Shown in pieces: positions 1 to 12,130 of a DNA stretch of 64,000 bases; position 1 is the first letter of the stretch, and each line of letters opens with the position of its first letter. The stretch covers positions 30,269,797 to 30,333,796 of the forward strand of contig NC_092241.1 in the NCBI RefSeq assembly GCF_036320965.1, in the 5' to 3' direction. The notes under the pieces were generated by a model, which worked only from the letters and a program-made list of their open reading frames with translations, ran no database searches and was not told the origin of the DNA. Both the position numbers and the translations under genes were made by a program. Source of the DNA: Panulirus ornatus (Eukaryota > Arthropoda > Malacostraca > Decapoda > Palinuridae).

Positions 1-326
1 TACTCTGCTCGACCGTAGCTCACTGTGCTCAACGGGACCTTGCTATCTCTAGCGATGGTTCATTGTGACTAGTGGTGCCTTCCTCTGCTGAACCTTGGTT
101 TGCTGTACTTAGCGGTACCTTATTTTGCTTGGCCATGATTAGCTGTTCATAGCTGTACTGTACTTTACTATGCTCGTCTATGGTGTGTTGTTCTAGCTGG
201 TACTATACTTTGCATGGGTGTATTGGATTGTGCTTAATAGACCCCTGTTGTGCTAAGTAGTAATCTGTCTGCCTTGATGTTGTTTTGTTGTGACATTAGA
301 TACTATGCTCTGTTCAGTTGTGTTCT

Positions 327-1278
<952 letters not shown>

Positions 1279-1947
1279 TAATCCATCAGTAGCAGTGTGG
1301 AAGACAAAGAATTAACTTCTATTTAGCCATCTGTCACAGGTCTTAGCATGAAAGTGCATCACATTTCCCTTTGTTCATCCATTTTCGACCTCAATTGTTT
1401 TTCGTCCTTCTGCTGTCTCCAGTGGTCGTCCTATATCCTCCTTTTGTCCAGTTGGTCCTCACTATTCTGCTCATGGTCAACCTACTTAACCCTTATTTTC
1501 GCTGTTCCCTGTTGGTTTTATTAACATGCTCACCTTACGTTATTACTGTGTCAAACACTCCACCACCTTTACTGTCAAATCTATTTCAGCATCCTGTGCC
1601 CCTGCGACTTACCTGCCCACGCTCGAACCATACAACTGTTGGCTCCTATCTTCAAACTCATTTTGCTTTCCGTATTGCTGTACTTACACTAGTTGTTCAG
1701 GCTCCCAAATCTTCGACCCCTTGCTTCGCCCTATGTCACTTACGCTCATGGTACCTATTCCGCTGCATCCCCCCAATGATCTAAACTTTTCAGCTCTCAC
1801 TTAACTTACTCCAATTGACTTAGTCAGCTACTGTTACTATAACCTTGTCTTATTGCATTTGTTATTGATTGTCTTATACCCACCTGTTCAGAACTGTACC
1901 AGCTTCTGCTTTCTCGATGATTGCTCGTGCATAGACTGATATCTCGT
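1279..1947. other. No gene seen; pyrimidine-rich sequence
   Basis: The plus strand is rich in CCT, CTT and TGT words. Two overlapping ORFs (1371-1784 and 1526-1804) have leucine-, serine- and proline-rich translations typical of pyrimidine-biased DNA, and no domain is recognisable. I see no promoter, splice or RNA structure that I can support. Confidence 0.4.
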
Positions 1948-1952
1948 AAGTC

Positions 1953-2655
1953 TCCGTCGTGGTTCTCGTTGCGTTTCCTGCTTCTTTACAAATTCCATCA
2001 TCCATCATCTTGCAACCTAGATTACACATTTGCTCTTAAAACACCATCGGTGCAAATACAAACAGGAAACTCCAAAACCCGTGACGCAGACTTTCTGGAA
2101 GTACTTCCTACCTAGCTGCACTGTGAGCAGACATGCTTAGTCCTCGATAAACACTCATTTTGAATTGCTTGACCTCACTGACATATTATATTAAGACCTT
2201 CAGTACGCTTCTCCTAGTTCCACACTCACTGATTGGTCCTATCCAACCTTTGGTTGCCTATAACATCATGTATTGGTCAAGTATGTTCTTGTCATACTTG
2301 CTAAGCAAAGCTAGTCGCATATTTCCCTGGTCACTCTTCTGTAATAGCGACACTTTCCCCGATTATGACTTTTAATTGAATTTCCCTTCTCATCTATATT
2401 CTGACCTATATTTCCAGGATATTGAGAAAGTTATGCTTTGAAATTCGACACTTACTGCTATCCCCTGCTTCGATAGAATGAGCACATTACAATGTACCTC
2501 GACAGTGTGTCCTAACACAACACACACCTACACACACACACACCACACCACACACACTACCACAAGCAAACACATCACACAACAACACACAACACTATTA
2601 TAATATATATATATATATATTATATATACTATAATAATATATTAATATATAATAA
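1953..2655. repeat. Copy 2 of the local duplication, deletion-rich
   Basis: This is a direct repeat of 327-1047 that has lost many one- and two-base steps. For example CACTGTCACTG becomes CACTCACTG and the interval between shared anchors is consistently shorter. The CA and AT tracts at its end (2516-2655) are broken at short intervals rather than pure. The pattern fits either an old decayed duplication or a poorly corrected long-read segment. Confidence 0.7.
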
Positions 2656-2900
2656 TATCACAATATCCCTATGTTTAATAAGGTGACGCAAAGAATACTC
2701 CAACGTATCCTGCGCTTCGTAATGCTGCAAAAGGGGTGACGGAGCTGAAATTCCTTTTACCTCAATTTTTTCTCTTAATTTTCCAAAAAACCGGACCAGA
2801 AACCCCATATTCCTTCCATAACCCGGGTACTGGGTCATTAAGACTACCTACGATATTCCCGGAAATGCGAAGTGACTTAAAAGAAAGGACGTGAAATCTC
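2656..2900 (+). mobile_element. Diverged copy of the TA-tailed interspersed repeat
   Basis: The order of motifs follows the well-preserved copy at 15320-15557: a CCCTATG start, ACTCCAACGTATCCTGCG, a purine-rich block, TTAATTTTCCAAAA, a pyrimidine block, then GGAAATGCGAAGTGACTTAAAAGAAAGG and a TA-rich end. Identity is low with many indels. The ORF on the minus strand at 2629-2838 is a chance frame through it. Confidence 0.55.
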
Positions 2901-2943
2901 TATATATTATTATTTTATTTTTTATTATTAATATTTAAAAATA

Positions 2944-3137
2944 AATAAAAAGGGACCATGGGATAGGATAAACTTCCCACTATTCCCTGTGTCTAGACGC
3001 GCTGAAAGGGGAAAGCGGGGGTGGAAAATCATCCCCCTTTTTTTTTTAATTTTCAAAAGAAGAATAAGATAGGCTATAGATATTTATAAATGTCATCTAT
3101 ATTTTTAGGTACTATTGCTAGAAATGCGAATATTATA

Positions 3138-3206
<69 letters not shown>
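2944..3206 (+). mobile_element. Second diverged TA-tailed repeat with AT tail
   Basis: It shows the same family order: GGGATAGGATAAACTTCCCAC, TATTCCCTGTGTCTAG, a G-rich block, TGGAAAATCATCCCCC, TTTTAATTTTCAAAAGAAG, then GAAATGCGAATATTATAAAA. It ends in a pure AT array (about 3139-3206). The tail placement matches the TA-tailed repeat at 15320-15640. Confidence 0.65.
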
Positions 3207-3208
<2 letters not shown>

Positions 3209-5402
3209 TGTGTAAAGTATAAGAAGAAATAATCAACGTCAACGCATGAGATCCTCTGTTGTTGTAGCTATACAAATACTCAGGTTACCTCTCACAAAAT
3301 GGTCTTTTGTGGTCTTTATTTTCCCTTTAACTTTTTTTTTTCCTGTAAAGAGGCAAATTGGTTAAGCATGACTTGCAGGATAGGAGTGATGACGAAGGGA
3401 AAGAATGAGGAAGGTAGGGGTGGGGTGTGAGAAAGGTGTGGGTTGGTTTGGTGAAGGGGCTTGGAGGGAGTGGCACAAGGAAGACAAGGAGGTGCCCAAT
3501 GAGAAGGACATGTAAGGATAGGTAAATGAGATAGGTAGAGGACGGAGGGCTCGGCGATATTGGAGGGTAAGTATGGTAGAGAGGTGGGAAAAGTTAGAGA
3601 GGTGGTCGAAGATAGAGGTAAGTGCGTTAGGATGGATAGATGATGAAGAGTACCTGATGCAAAAAGTGTAGATGAGTGATGTCGAGATTTACTTGATTTT
3701 AAGGGTTCTGATTTTAATCGTTCCCTGGAAACTTAGGAAAATTGTGAGATTCCACGAAACACTGACGTTCATTATACAATCCTTTTATAAATGGGGAGAC
3801 ACAAAGCTAAATCGGAGGAAAGCATTGGTGTCTTTAGGCACAGAGCACTTATCGCAAAAGCATCTTGAACTTACGTTGCTGGATGTATGAGATAAATGAT
3901 GCAGAGGAAAGTGTTTAAAGCGATATGTAGGGTATAGTTGTGGGATGTGAAGTGTGGGAGGCAATAGAGGTAAGATGGTGGTGTGACTGTAAGGTCAGGA
4001 GACGTAAAAGGTGTAAGAACTGCAGGAGCCAAGGAAAGGCAGAAGATCAGAGACTGTGACTGACTGCCAATCATTTTTTTCTGCTATTCGTTAACTTCGA
4101 AGCGAGAGACCATTTACCTAGATTACACTTAACCACTCCAGATGTTCAAAATTACCCAATGAAAACGTAACGGATACTAAGCTATTATAGCACTAAATCA
4201 TGAGCATCCGGAAATAAATTCATATAATGACTCACCACGGGCACAACAGTACATAATCAATCCTTCCAACACCAGCAATAACCTTAAAGTTATCAGCCAC
4301 ACACATCCAGGCATCTGTTCTCTCCCCTGGTTATTGTAAAAGTCAAATTGTTATGGGTTAGCAGTGGGCAGGTCGTGACTAGTTTCTTCCTTGATAGGTG
4401 GAGGTGGGAGGTGCCGGCCACGGCAAACCTCTTGCCTACCAAGTTATTCACCTCTCGTCGCGAGGCTCCATCTGCTCCATGACTCGATATGGATAGACCA
4501 GCTCTGATCAGAGTGTTGAAAGAATGCCTGGATCCAAGACGTATCGAGGTAACTGGGTATCTAGGATGTATGAAAGAGGTATGTATATATGTCTGGGAAT
4601 GTACAAGGTTGTATGAATTAATGGGTAAGCCCGATTATATCCAAGGATTCTTGGCTGAGGTATATGTCTGCGACGATTTATAGATATACAGCTGAAGGAC
4701 AAGACTAAGTTAATCTTAGCATGTGTGACTCAAGGACAAATCTGGGTTATTCCAGATATATGTCGTTAAGGGCCACGATTGGATTAATTTAGACTTTTGG
4801 GTTGAATGTATGGATGTATCTAGATGTGAAGGGGTAAAGAACGCATCTATGTTAACCTAATAACAAGGTTGAAGAGAATGTCTGGATTCATCCGGAGATG
4901 TGGGGCAAAAAAAAAAATACTCGACGGTGGTAAGCATGTTTCCGTTTAATAATGGAGGGATGAGGAGCACGTCTGTGTTTTTAAAAGGCTTGGGACTGAA
5001 AGACACACTTTGATTTTGCCTCTAGATCTACGGACAGATGGATTTGTTTAATCTGTATCAGACATTCCATGAGTATCATTCTTTGAAGCCTACTTAATGA
5101 AAGGCAAACGTTTTCCACTCTTCGGTTTTGAGTATGATATCACACGCCTCATGCTAATCATTTCTGCCTATCTATTACCAGTCCGTGATTAAGGATCGAA
5201 GAGCTTAAGTTATACAATGCTGTAGAAGGATTTGTTCTTCCATAAGTGAATTACCACTTCATTAGTACGTACCGTACTGGAGGCTGCATAGACAGATATC
5301 ATTAGGCATTCATACCATGCTGTTTTTTTTATGATACCAGAGCTCGGGGAGTCAAGTGAACTTCGGTTGAGAATGCTTCAGTTCAACTGGAAATATTCTT
5401 TG
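3207..5402. other. No gene seen; purine-rich then unique DNA
   Basis: From 3360 to about 4070 the plus strand is strongly purine-rich, with GGTAGAGAGGTGGG-like words that suggest a very old degenerate array. From 4080 onward it looks like ordinary AT-rich unique DNA, with repeated phrases around 4500-4900 (GAATGCCTGGATCC, GAATGTCTGGATTC). Short ORFs here (72, 67, 64 and 64 codons) show no recognisable domain. Confidence 0.35.
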
Positions 5403-5742
5403 CGTGTAAAGTGTTGCCTCCCGTACCTCCTGCACCCACAACTCCTTCTTATCTCCTTACCCCCTCCTTACCTTCTTGGCTACTGAACTTCCTGCTCCTC
5501 ATCTTACTCGCCTCGCCTCTCTCAGCTTCGTATTCAAATACCTAATCATCCTCTACTGTTTTGTAGAGTACCACCACATCTCACAACTTCACCTCACTAT
5601 CTTATCCCCTCACAGTTCCTGCTCACTTCTCACATTTCCTCGTCTCCCCACTGCTTTGCCTCCATACCTCATCGCCCACATCTTTCCACCTCCCACACTA
5701 CAGAGTATCCCGTTTAAACAAAACTTAAACCCATCCTGGGTA
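5403..5742. repeat. Pyrimidine-rich degenerate tract
   Basis: About 340 bases of C/T-rich plus strand contain recurring CTCCTT, CACTTCTCAC and CCTCACTTC-type words with no fixed period. The 89-codon ORF at 5476-5745 is leucine/proline-rich as expected for such composition, and I do not call it a gene. Confidence 0.35.
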
Positions 5743-6447
5743 TGAAACAGGAAGTCTAGTGAGGTCCCATAGTACACAGTAGCTATTATATGCAGCCTAT
5801 GTCAAATAAAGAGACTTTAGGGGCTACAGCAGGAGAGTGGGATGACTACGTTGGAAAATCCGCAGAAAATAGCAAATCCTTGATAAACTAGTTAGCTTTG
5901 TTACCCTGTTGTTTTCAGTCTTGGAAACGCCAAGGACCTACTTCACGAAAGTGGCCGTCTGAGACGAGACATAGTAATTGATATGGTTTAGGTGATTCCC
6001 CTCGACCCCACTCCGGGAAGGGTTGGTGAGTAGTAGTTGTGAGGACAAAGGGATGTTAGACGAATGACAGGTCTTATATACGAAACACCATAGAGTTTTA
6101 GAATCAATAGACTCAGGGAATGGTACGCAGCTCCCACACAACTGAATGAGTACGTAAGGTGACATCATAGACGATACAGTGATGAACACACTGGCTTTGT
6201 AACGCTTATAATACTTTGAGCCACCAGCAGTAATTCGCAGTTCAGATCTGAATACTATGAAGCTCCAGTGGTAAAGTGAAGAGCCATAGCATCATTATAT
6301 TTCAGTATCGATGGACTTGTACAAGAAAACATACTATGTGCATTATCAACTGTGACTCATATGTCTTTATTACCTGTAAAACGTAAGTTTGAGAGTTTGT
6401 ACCTTAGGTGATACTAAACAGTATTTCAATTGATCATATATAGAAAT

Positions 6448-6491
<44 letters not shown>

Positions 6492-7312
6492 TATCCGGCA
6501 AGATGATTTCATCGGTTATAAGAAGACATCGCATTATCACTTATAACTCTGCAGTTATACTGTGCAACATCGAATTCTACAAGTGTGTTTAATCGATTAC
6601 AAGGCGAGAAAACATGAATAGAAAATCATCGTAAAAGTACTTTTTATTACCACGTTTATTCTTTCATCTCTCCCGATGATGATCTTTTACATGTGGGCTC
6701 TTACATCATTTCTTTATTTTAAGCAACATCGTTAGTATTCATAATTCGTATACGCTGCTAGTCTTCATTTACCGTTAATCACAGGTGTAGAAATATAAGG
6801 GATTTTTCCATAATTATGACAAGAGTTCGAATCTCAGGTATCACAATCCTCATCCTTTCTTGATATAGCTGCTGAATTATATTTCGTAAGTGAAATGCAC
6901 AGAGTTCATACGGTCTAACACTTACTCTCCACACCCAAGGAAGGTGTTCAGGGTAATACGATTTGGTGGATGTGGCTTGGCACTGAAGGCCTTGATTGAC
7001 CTTCACAGCTGATAAGCCTAAATCCCAATTACTAAGTAACATACCTATTTCATAAGAGAAGGAAAGACATTATTCTGTGACTTTCACTTATATTTATCTA
7101 ATGAAAGACTGCGAGACATTTGATGTCATAAAGTCGACTACACAAAGCGCTAGTGACCTATATCCTCTGAACGTAGGAAGTTAAAGATGCTCTCTTATCA
7201 AGATACCAAACATATGGTGTAATACTTGAAAAAAAAAATTGATGTCTGAACATATATTGATGCTGTTACTACCACATACGCTAAACGTGAGTTTGAATTC
7301 TTTGTTGTTACT
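5743..7312. other. Unique AT-rich DNA with one AT microsatellite
   Basis: A pure AT run lies at 6451-6489. Otherwise I see no repeat family, RNA gene or convincing coding frame. The 83- and 87-codon minus-strand ORFs at 5938-6189 and 6779-7042 have no recognisable motif. Confidence 0.35.
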
Positions 7313-7564
7313 TTAGATTATATTTCCTTCTACCCTGGCCCTCAAGATAGTGTCCATGGCACGAATGGTAATCACCACTTTGTGGCACTCCCTCACACAT
7401 ACCCCAACGCTATAGCGCATCACTGAAATAACTCGGCGGACCCAAATATCTGGTCTTATCGACCAGACTGCGTCGCTTGCCGAGAACAAGGAACAGACTT
7501 CACTGGCCTTTCCCTCGACCCGAATATATCGCCTCGCGTAGGAGAGCAGGTTGGGTGTAAGCAT
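7313..7564 (-). CDS. Unrecognised 83-codon ORF, possible exon
   Basis: I do not recognise this product. The minus-strand frame starts at an ATG (7562-7564) and ends TAA. Its composition is more protein-like than most ORFs in the window: charged residues are evenly spread, there is no low-complexity run, and it contains segments such as DAVWSIRPDIWVRRVISVM. Codons mix GC- and AT-ending forms, whereas the flanking DNA is AT-rich. A CTACCTCAG acceptor-like site lies upstream on the minus strand near 7634, and a GTATGTGTGAGG donor-like site lies inside the ORF. It could be an exon, a relic of a duplicated gene, or chance. A second minus-strand ORF (7456-7722) overlaps it in another frame and is arginine/serine-rich. 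Confidence 0.25.
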   Translation of the reverse strand: MLTPNLLSYARRYIRVEGKASEVCSLFSASDAVWSIRPDIWVRRVISVMRYSVGVCVRECHKVVITIRAMDTILRARVEGNII

Positions 7565-8039
7565 GACGGTACACGCACTAAGTGCTTAGCAGGTGATTTC
7601 CTTGAACTTCTCTTCGCTTTTTTTTCTCCTCCTGAGGTAGGTGCAGCAGAAGTGAGTCGCCAGACTGCTAACGAGCTCCTCTGAACCCCCGACTCACCCC
7701 CGGCAGGAGACTCCACGTACACTCTACCTGCAGGGGGTAAAAACCTGTGTTTTGAGGAGGAATGTGACCTTGATGACCTGACATCTAATCAAGAGCTTTT
7801 TAACAACTTCTGTTGGTCACGACCGCCAGCTTTATGACCAGGGACAATCACCTGGGAATGGTTAATTATAGGCAGTTATCGTCAAGACGACCTGCTGCTA
7901 TTGGTCTGTTTACCCGCTTCTCAACCTCTGTCCTCGCTCTGCATGCTTACCAAATGTTCCATGATACTCTGCTTCTCTGCCTGCTTAACCAGCAGCTTCA
8001 GAATTTGTAGAACATTATCAGGAGATCCAGTGGTGGGGG

Positions 8040-8041
<2 letters not shown>

Positions 8042-8131
<90 letters not shown>

Positions 8132-8160
8132 GACAGAGACACAGAGAGATAGAGAGAGAG
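8042..8160. repeat. Compound microsatellite (GA)n(GACA)n
   Basis: A long pure GA run (about 8043-8102) passes into GACA repeats (to about 8132) and then interrupted GA. ORFs on both strands across it are low-complexity. Confidence 0.95.
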
Positions 8161-8559
8161 ATGGGAGTTTGTTAAGATGACCATCAATTACGTCGACAGA
8201 TAACCTGGTGGGTGTTGGAAATGTTCGGTGTTATCTATACCACACAATAGTACCAGAAGGTCGAGATAACTAAAGCAACATAAGTTATATGCAAGACTGA
8301 ATCATACAGCGATGTTCAGTCCAAGTATGCAGGACGCTGCTTAAGTGATGCTTAAATGTCCAGTCATCCATTTCTTGTTACTGGGAACGAACAAAATGAT
8401 TGTATCTGTTTCGAACTCTACTTCCGTGCCTGACTACTTTGTAATCTACTCGTCAGTCTCCTGGCTAGTTACATGAACCACTTTCGTGACGATCTTTTTT
8501 TTTTATGTTAGCTCTGATGTCAAGGGCGACTGGATCCCAAATCAAGGACACCTAGTTAA

Positions 8560-8561
<2 letters not shown>

Positions 8562-8641
<80 letters not shown>

Positions 8642-8654
8642 AAAATGTGTGCGT

Positions 8655-8687
<33 letters not shown>

Positions 8688-8724
8688 GATAAAAAAATAT
8701 ATGTATAAAATGTGTGCGTGTGTA

Positions 8725-8776
<52 letters not shown>
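8562..8776. repeat. Compound (TA)n(TG)n array with internal duplication
   Basis: Pure TA (8562-8631) is followed by TG. The block AAAATGTGTGCGTGTGTATG occurs at about 8643 and again at about 8707, so a ~64-bp unit containing the interrupted TG stretch has been duplicated. ORFs here are artefacts. Confidence 0.9.
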
Positions 8777-8777
<1 letters not shown>

Positions 8778-8812
8778 AAAACCTTAACTGCAGATAGTTT
8801 TTGGTAGAGCAT

Positions 8813-9300
8813 CCCTACAGTGTTGTGAGTATATGGTACGACAATTTTCCAGTTTTACCTACATACAGTATAGTAACATTCCAGCGGTATGAGTATGTGA
8901 CACATTAGTGAGATGGTGTTGTGAGCTTATCGCACAACACATCTTCAGTGGTGTCATTGTGCGACACAACATTCCCTCCAGTGTTGTAAGCGTAAGGCAC
9001 AAAGGCCGTTAAGTTTTCTGAGACTACGGTATCGTAACGCATTTGTATTGTGAGCATACTAGACAGCATTCTCTCTACGTTGTGAGCATACTAGACTGTA
9101 CTCATTCAGTGGTATTCCTGATGTGTTAAGATGTTACAGAAAATTCCTTCACTGCTGTGAGAAGTTCACAGAAGCGCTCTCAGTGTTTTAGCATACTTCA
9201 CAGCAGTCGTCCAGTATTTTAAGCATATTTCACAGATGTCTTCCAGTGATAGATGGATACAACACAACGCTTTTCCAGTGCTGTGAGAATACATACTTGT
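8813..9300. repeat. Decayed minisatellite, ~40-45 bp unit
   Basis: A phrase like CAGTGTTGTGAGCATA followed by a CACA- or GACA-containing step and CATTC(T)TC recurs about ten times (8816, 8880, 8912, 8975, 9050, 9079, 9150, 9180, 9280). Every unit differs. It reads as an old tandem array, not a gene. Confidence 0.55.
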
Positions 9301-10930
9301 TTTGCATGCACAATATAGAACTGACTGGGATCTTTCGATGTTTATGGTGGCAGAAAAGATCAGACACATAGATCTTTTTGTGGAAAGGGCATAGAGGCAT
9401 ATGGACACCTAGGGAGTAATGGCTCTACCTTTTATTTTACATCTATTGGACAGATAAGGTTATTTAGGGACTTTAAGCGAGATTTTCGCCTAGTATACTC
9501 TTGAGCTTATTTCTGATGTTGCTTTCAACCACTTGTGCTGGTAATCCGTCCCACATGTTAACATTCCAATTGGGAAAAAAAAATCTTTACTTCAGCTCGA
9601 AGTAAAACTCTTGCCTACGAGTTTGTATCCATTACCATTGGGGAAATTAGACTGGTTTTACAGACCTTTTTTTTTTGTAGGATTCTTTTCTCAAACCGAG
9701 AATCATCTTGATACCGCACTATTGTGATGTTCCGGTGAACAAGAACGAAGCCTATTTATGAAAAGCTCCAGTAAATTGTGAAGACTGAAAATTTGTTACT
9801 TAGAAGTGGATTCAAATATCTTGCTCGTAAAGCCTAATTTTTTGTTCGCCTGCTTTACTACACAGCTTGCTTGGCTTTAAGTTACCAGATCTTACTTCAC
9901 CTTACTCCTTCTCATTGACGTTATGTTGCCTAAGTTCATATATAGTTTTCCTCTGATTTTCGCTGCCTATGTGTAAACCTTCGCCATTTACCATTTATAA
10001 ATGTGTAAATCAGCTTGCTGTTGATTACACTCAATATCTGTCGTATATCTGGTGTTGCTTTGCTTATCACAAAGAAAGTGGTTCCAAGAATGATCCCTGC
10101 AACACTCCATTCGTGACGTCTAACCATTGTGAGGCTTACAGGTAATACTACTCACTGCTTTCGGCCAGGCAACCAATTTTCTAACCACCAAATTTCAAAC
10201 AATCTATACCACGTAAGTTAGATTTTGTTAGTAATATATGATGTGGTAGCGTATCGAGTCTTGACATAGAATATGAATAAATGACAAGACTTGCTTTACT
10301 TTCATCATACATGTATATTATATCGTAAGAAATGAAGATAGTTTTTCAGACACAAAAGATATCTTCGAAAGTCTTGGTGCTTATCGTTAAACTGTGATCC
10401 CCTGAGTGACCTCCAGTCTGCTTTTGAATGATGATTTCCATACGTTTGTTAGCTGGGGATATGAGGCTAATTGGTCCGTAGTTCACAGGCAGGGACTTAT
10501 TATCTTCCTCTGAGTATCGATTTTATACTGGCAAACTGCCAGTCTTGAGAACTCTCCCAGCGAGAAGTGACCCAGTAAGAGTAAGAGTCAAGGGTTTAAT
10601 CATTCCATTCCTAACCTTTTCCCATCTCATATAAACCATATCAGGAAATGTCTTCCTGTATACTTTCAGTCCACCTCAGTGTTGTTAGTTGATCTTCATC
10701 GCAGATGTCAACAAGGTGCAAAATATTACCATACGTTATCACTGGAACTGCATTCGGTGTGCGAGTGTAAGCTTCGTATCCATGATCTAAAAAGCCATTT
10801 CCCATATGTGATGGGCCAACTGACTTGGTGATGAAAATTTTGCTTCATGCCTGTCCATGAAAGGCTTTAGGATTTCATTTTGTATTTTCCGCCGTGAAAA
10901 CTTCACATTGTGTGACACGTTGACGTACAT

Positions 10931-11089
10931 ATGATTTCTCTTTTATTTATTTTTGTGTGACGCAGAAATCCGAACTAAGTGCATATGAACGCTCGCTTTC
11001 ATAGAACATACAAACCTCCAACAGCCAGGATCGAACCCGGGGCCCCTGTGCAACAGGCGGGAGCGCTACCGCTAGGCTATGATCGCCCT
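10931..11089 (-). mobile_element. tRNA-derived SINE (minus copy of inverted pair)
   Basis: On the minus strand a tRNA-like head holds a box A-like TAGCCTAGCGGTAGCG (11064-11079) and a perfect box B, GGTTCGATCC (11028-11037). The anticodon loop position reads TGC, suggesting an Ala-type or similar ancestor. It is followed by a non-tRNA body (GGAGGTTTGTATGTTCTATG and on) and an A-rich end near 10931. It is inserted between the endonuclease and RT parts of the LINE pseudogene. The non-tRNA body and the lack of a tRNA-like 3' end argue against a functional tRNA gene. Confidence 0.8.
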
Positions 11090-11160
11090 TAGCGGTAGCA
11101 CTCCCGCCTGTTGCACGGGGGTCCCGGGTTCGATCCTGGCTGGTGGAGGTTTGTATGTAC
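11004..11160. repeat. Long inverted repeat, ~70-bp arms, 15-nt loop
   Basis: Pairing position i with 22164-i, arms 11005-11074 and 11090-11159 match at all but about five positions (mismatches or wobble at 11005, 11021, 11042, 11047 and 11064). The loop is 11075-11089. A transcript in either direction could form a near-perfect GC-rich hairpin. Confidence 0.95.
11085..11160 (+). mobile_element. Same SINE, truncated plus-strand copy
   Basis: From TAGCGGTAGC to GGAGGTTTGTATGTAC the plus strand repeats the SINE head in the opposite orientation, with box B GGTTCGATCC at 11128-11137. It stops at 11160, where LINE pseudogene sequence resumes. Together with the minus copy it forms a head-to-head inverted repeat. 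Confidence 0.85.
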
Positions 11161-12130
11161 CCTTTAATGTTGTTCGTTGCTCTTTCTATGTTATTGATGA
11201 TTTTTTTCTTATGAACTCTGATTTTTGTATCTTTCTGGATTGGTTTTAGAAAACGACCGTTTTTACTGCGTACCTTTTGTACTAGTGCATGGTAGTAACG
11301 CAACGGTGCATAAATTCCCCTTACCACTTCAAATGTCTTATTGATCTTTTTTCCATGCTGTGCTCATAATGTTTTCCTTTACGATGTTTCACTCAGCTTC
11401 TGCTGTCAAGAGCGAGGCGAAGATCATTAATATCAGCGTGTTCGAAATCTGGTACTTTTCCAGGACTATCATTTTGACCAACTTTTACTGAAGTTTTTGA
11501 AAGTTACCTTAAATGTAATTTGTCTGTGATCACTCATACCAAACCTTTCTCTTGCCACAAGGTTATCGACGAGATGATCTCTAGTGGCAAGGAATAAGTC
11601 TGATGCAGTGTATTCAGTTTGCGACTAAGTTTCCCAACTAATTTCATTGGTGAATTAGGGTACTATCAAACGAGTTTATGTGGAATCCACGCCCTGCAGG
11701 AGCTACGCTAAAGGAATTCCCTCCACTTCGATGTGGCCGTGTTAAAATTTCTCATTATAACTGAATTGCTTTTGTTGCAAATTTCTGCAAATTGGTCATA
11801 AAATCTTTCTTTTACCTCAGGTGTTACTGCAACGGGCCGGTAAATTAATCTTGTTTGTATATCAAGACGCTTATGCTTAACTTCCACAAAAATGGGTCGT
11901 TATCATTATTTAGCGATACAGACACAGAGAAAATGGAGCTACATCGACCATTATCTCAGTTTTCATTACGGGGACAACTTTAACCAATACCAAGACATCA
12001 TTGTCTGGTTTTGATTTTTTTTTTTTTTTTGCCGCTGAACAGAGTGTACCGTAGAACTGCAAATTCAGTAAAATTGTCTCTGGTTTTGGCATCTTTGTTT
12101 CAGAAATGCTCACCGTGTCATGTTTCCTTT

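Larger units (their letters stand above)
9470..12130 (-). pseudogene. Decayed CR1-like non-LTR retrotransposon (EN + RT)
   Basis: Read on the minus strand, frames with many stops and shifts still spell the landmarks of a non-LTR polyprotein in order. An endonuclease region (about 12130-11400) gives ISETKM, then an open stretch with LIYRP and VIMRNFN, then NLVARERFGMSDHR; the SDH motif is the catalytic/structural endonuclease hallmark. After a linker, the RT part (about 10620-10400) gives LPVNYGPISLISPANKRMEI, the usual NYRPISLTS block. The C-terminus (about 9640-9480) gives NGNGYKLVGKSF, then SKDFFF and NMWDGLPAQVVESN, matching the CR1/L2-type C-terminal end. Length (~2.66 kb) suits one ORF2. 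A SINE pair is inserted at 10931-11160. The element is inactive; no single frame survives. Confidence 0.85.

Noticed and set aside
11019..11089. Functional tRNA gene (TGC anticodon) on minus strand
   Set aside because: Boxes A and B are present, but the sequence continues into a SINE body, the second copy is inverted beside it, and the lower anticodon stem has a mismatch. A SINE head fits better.
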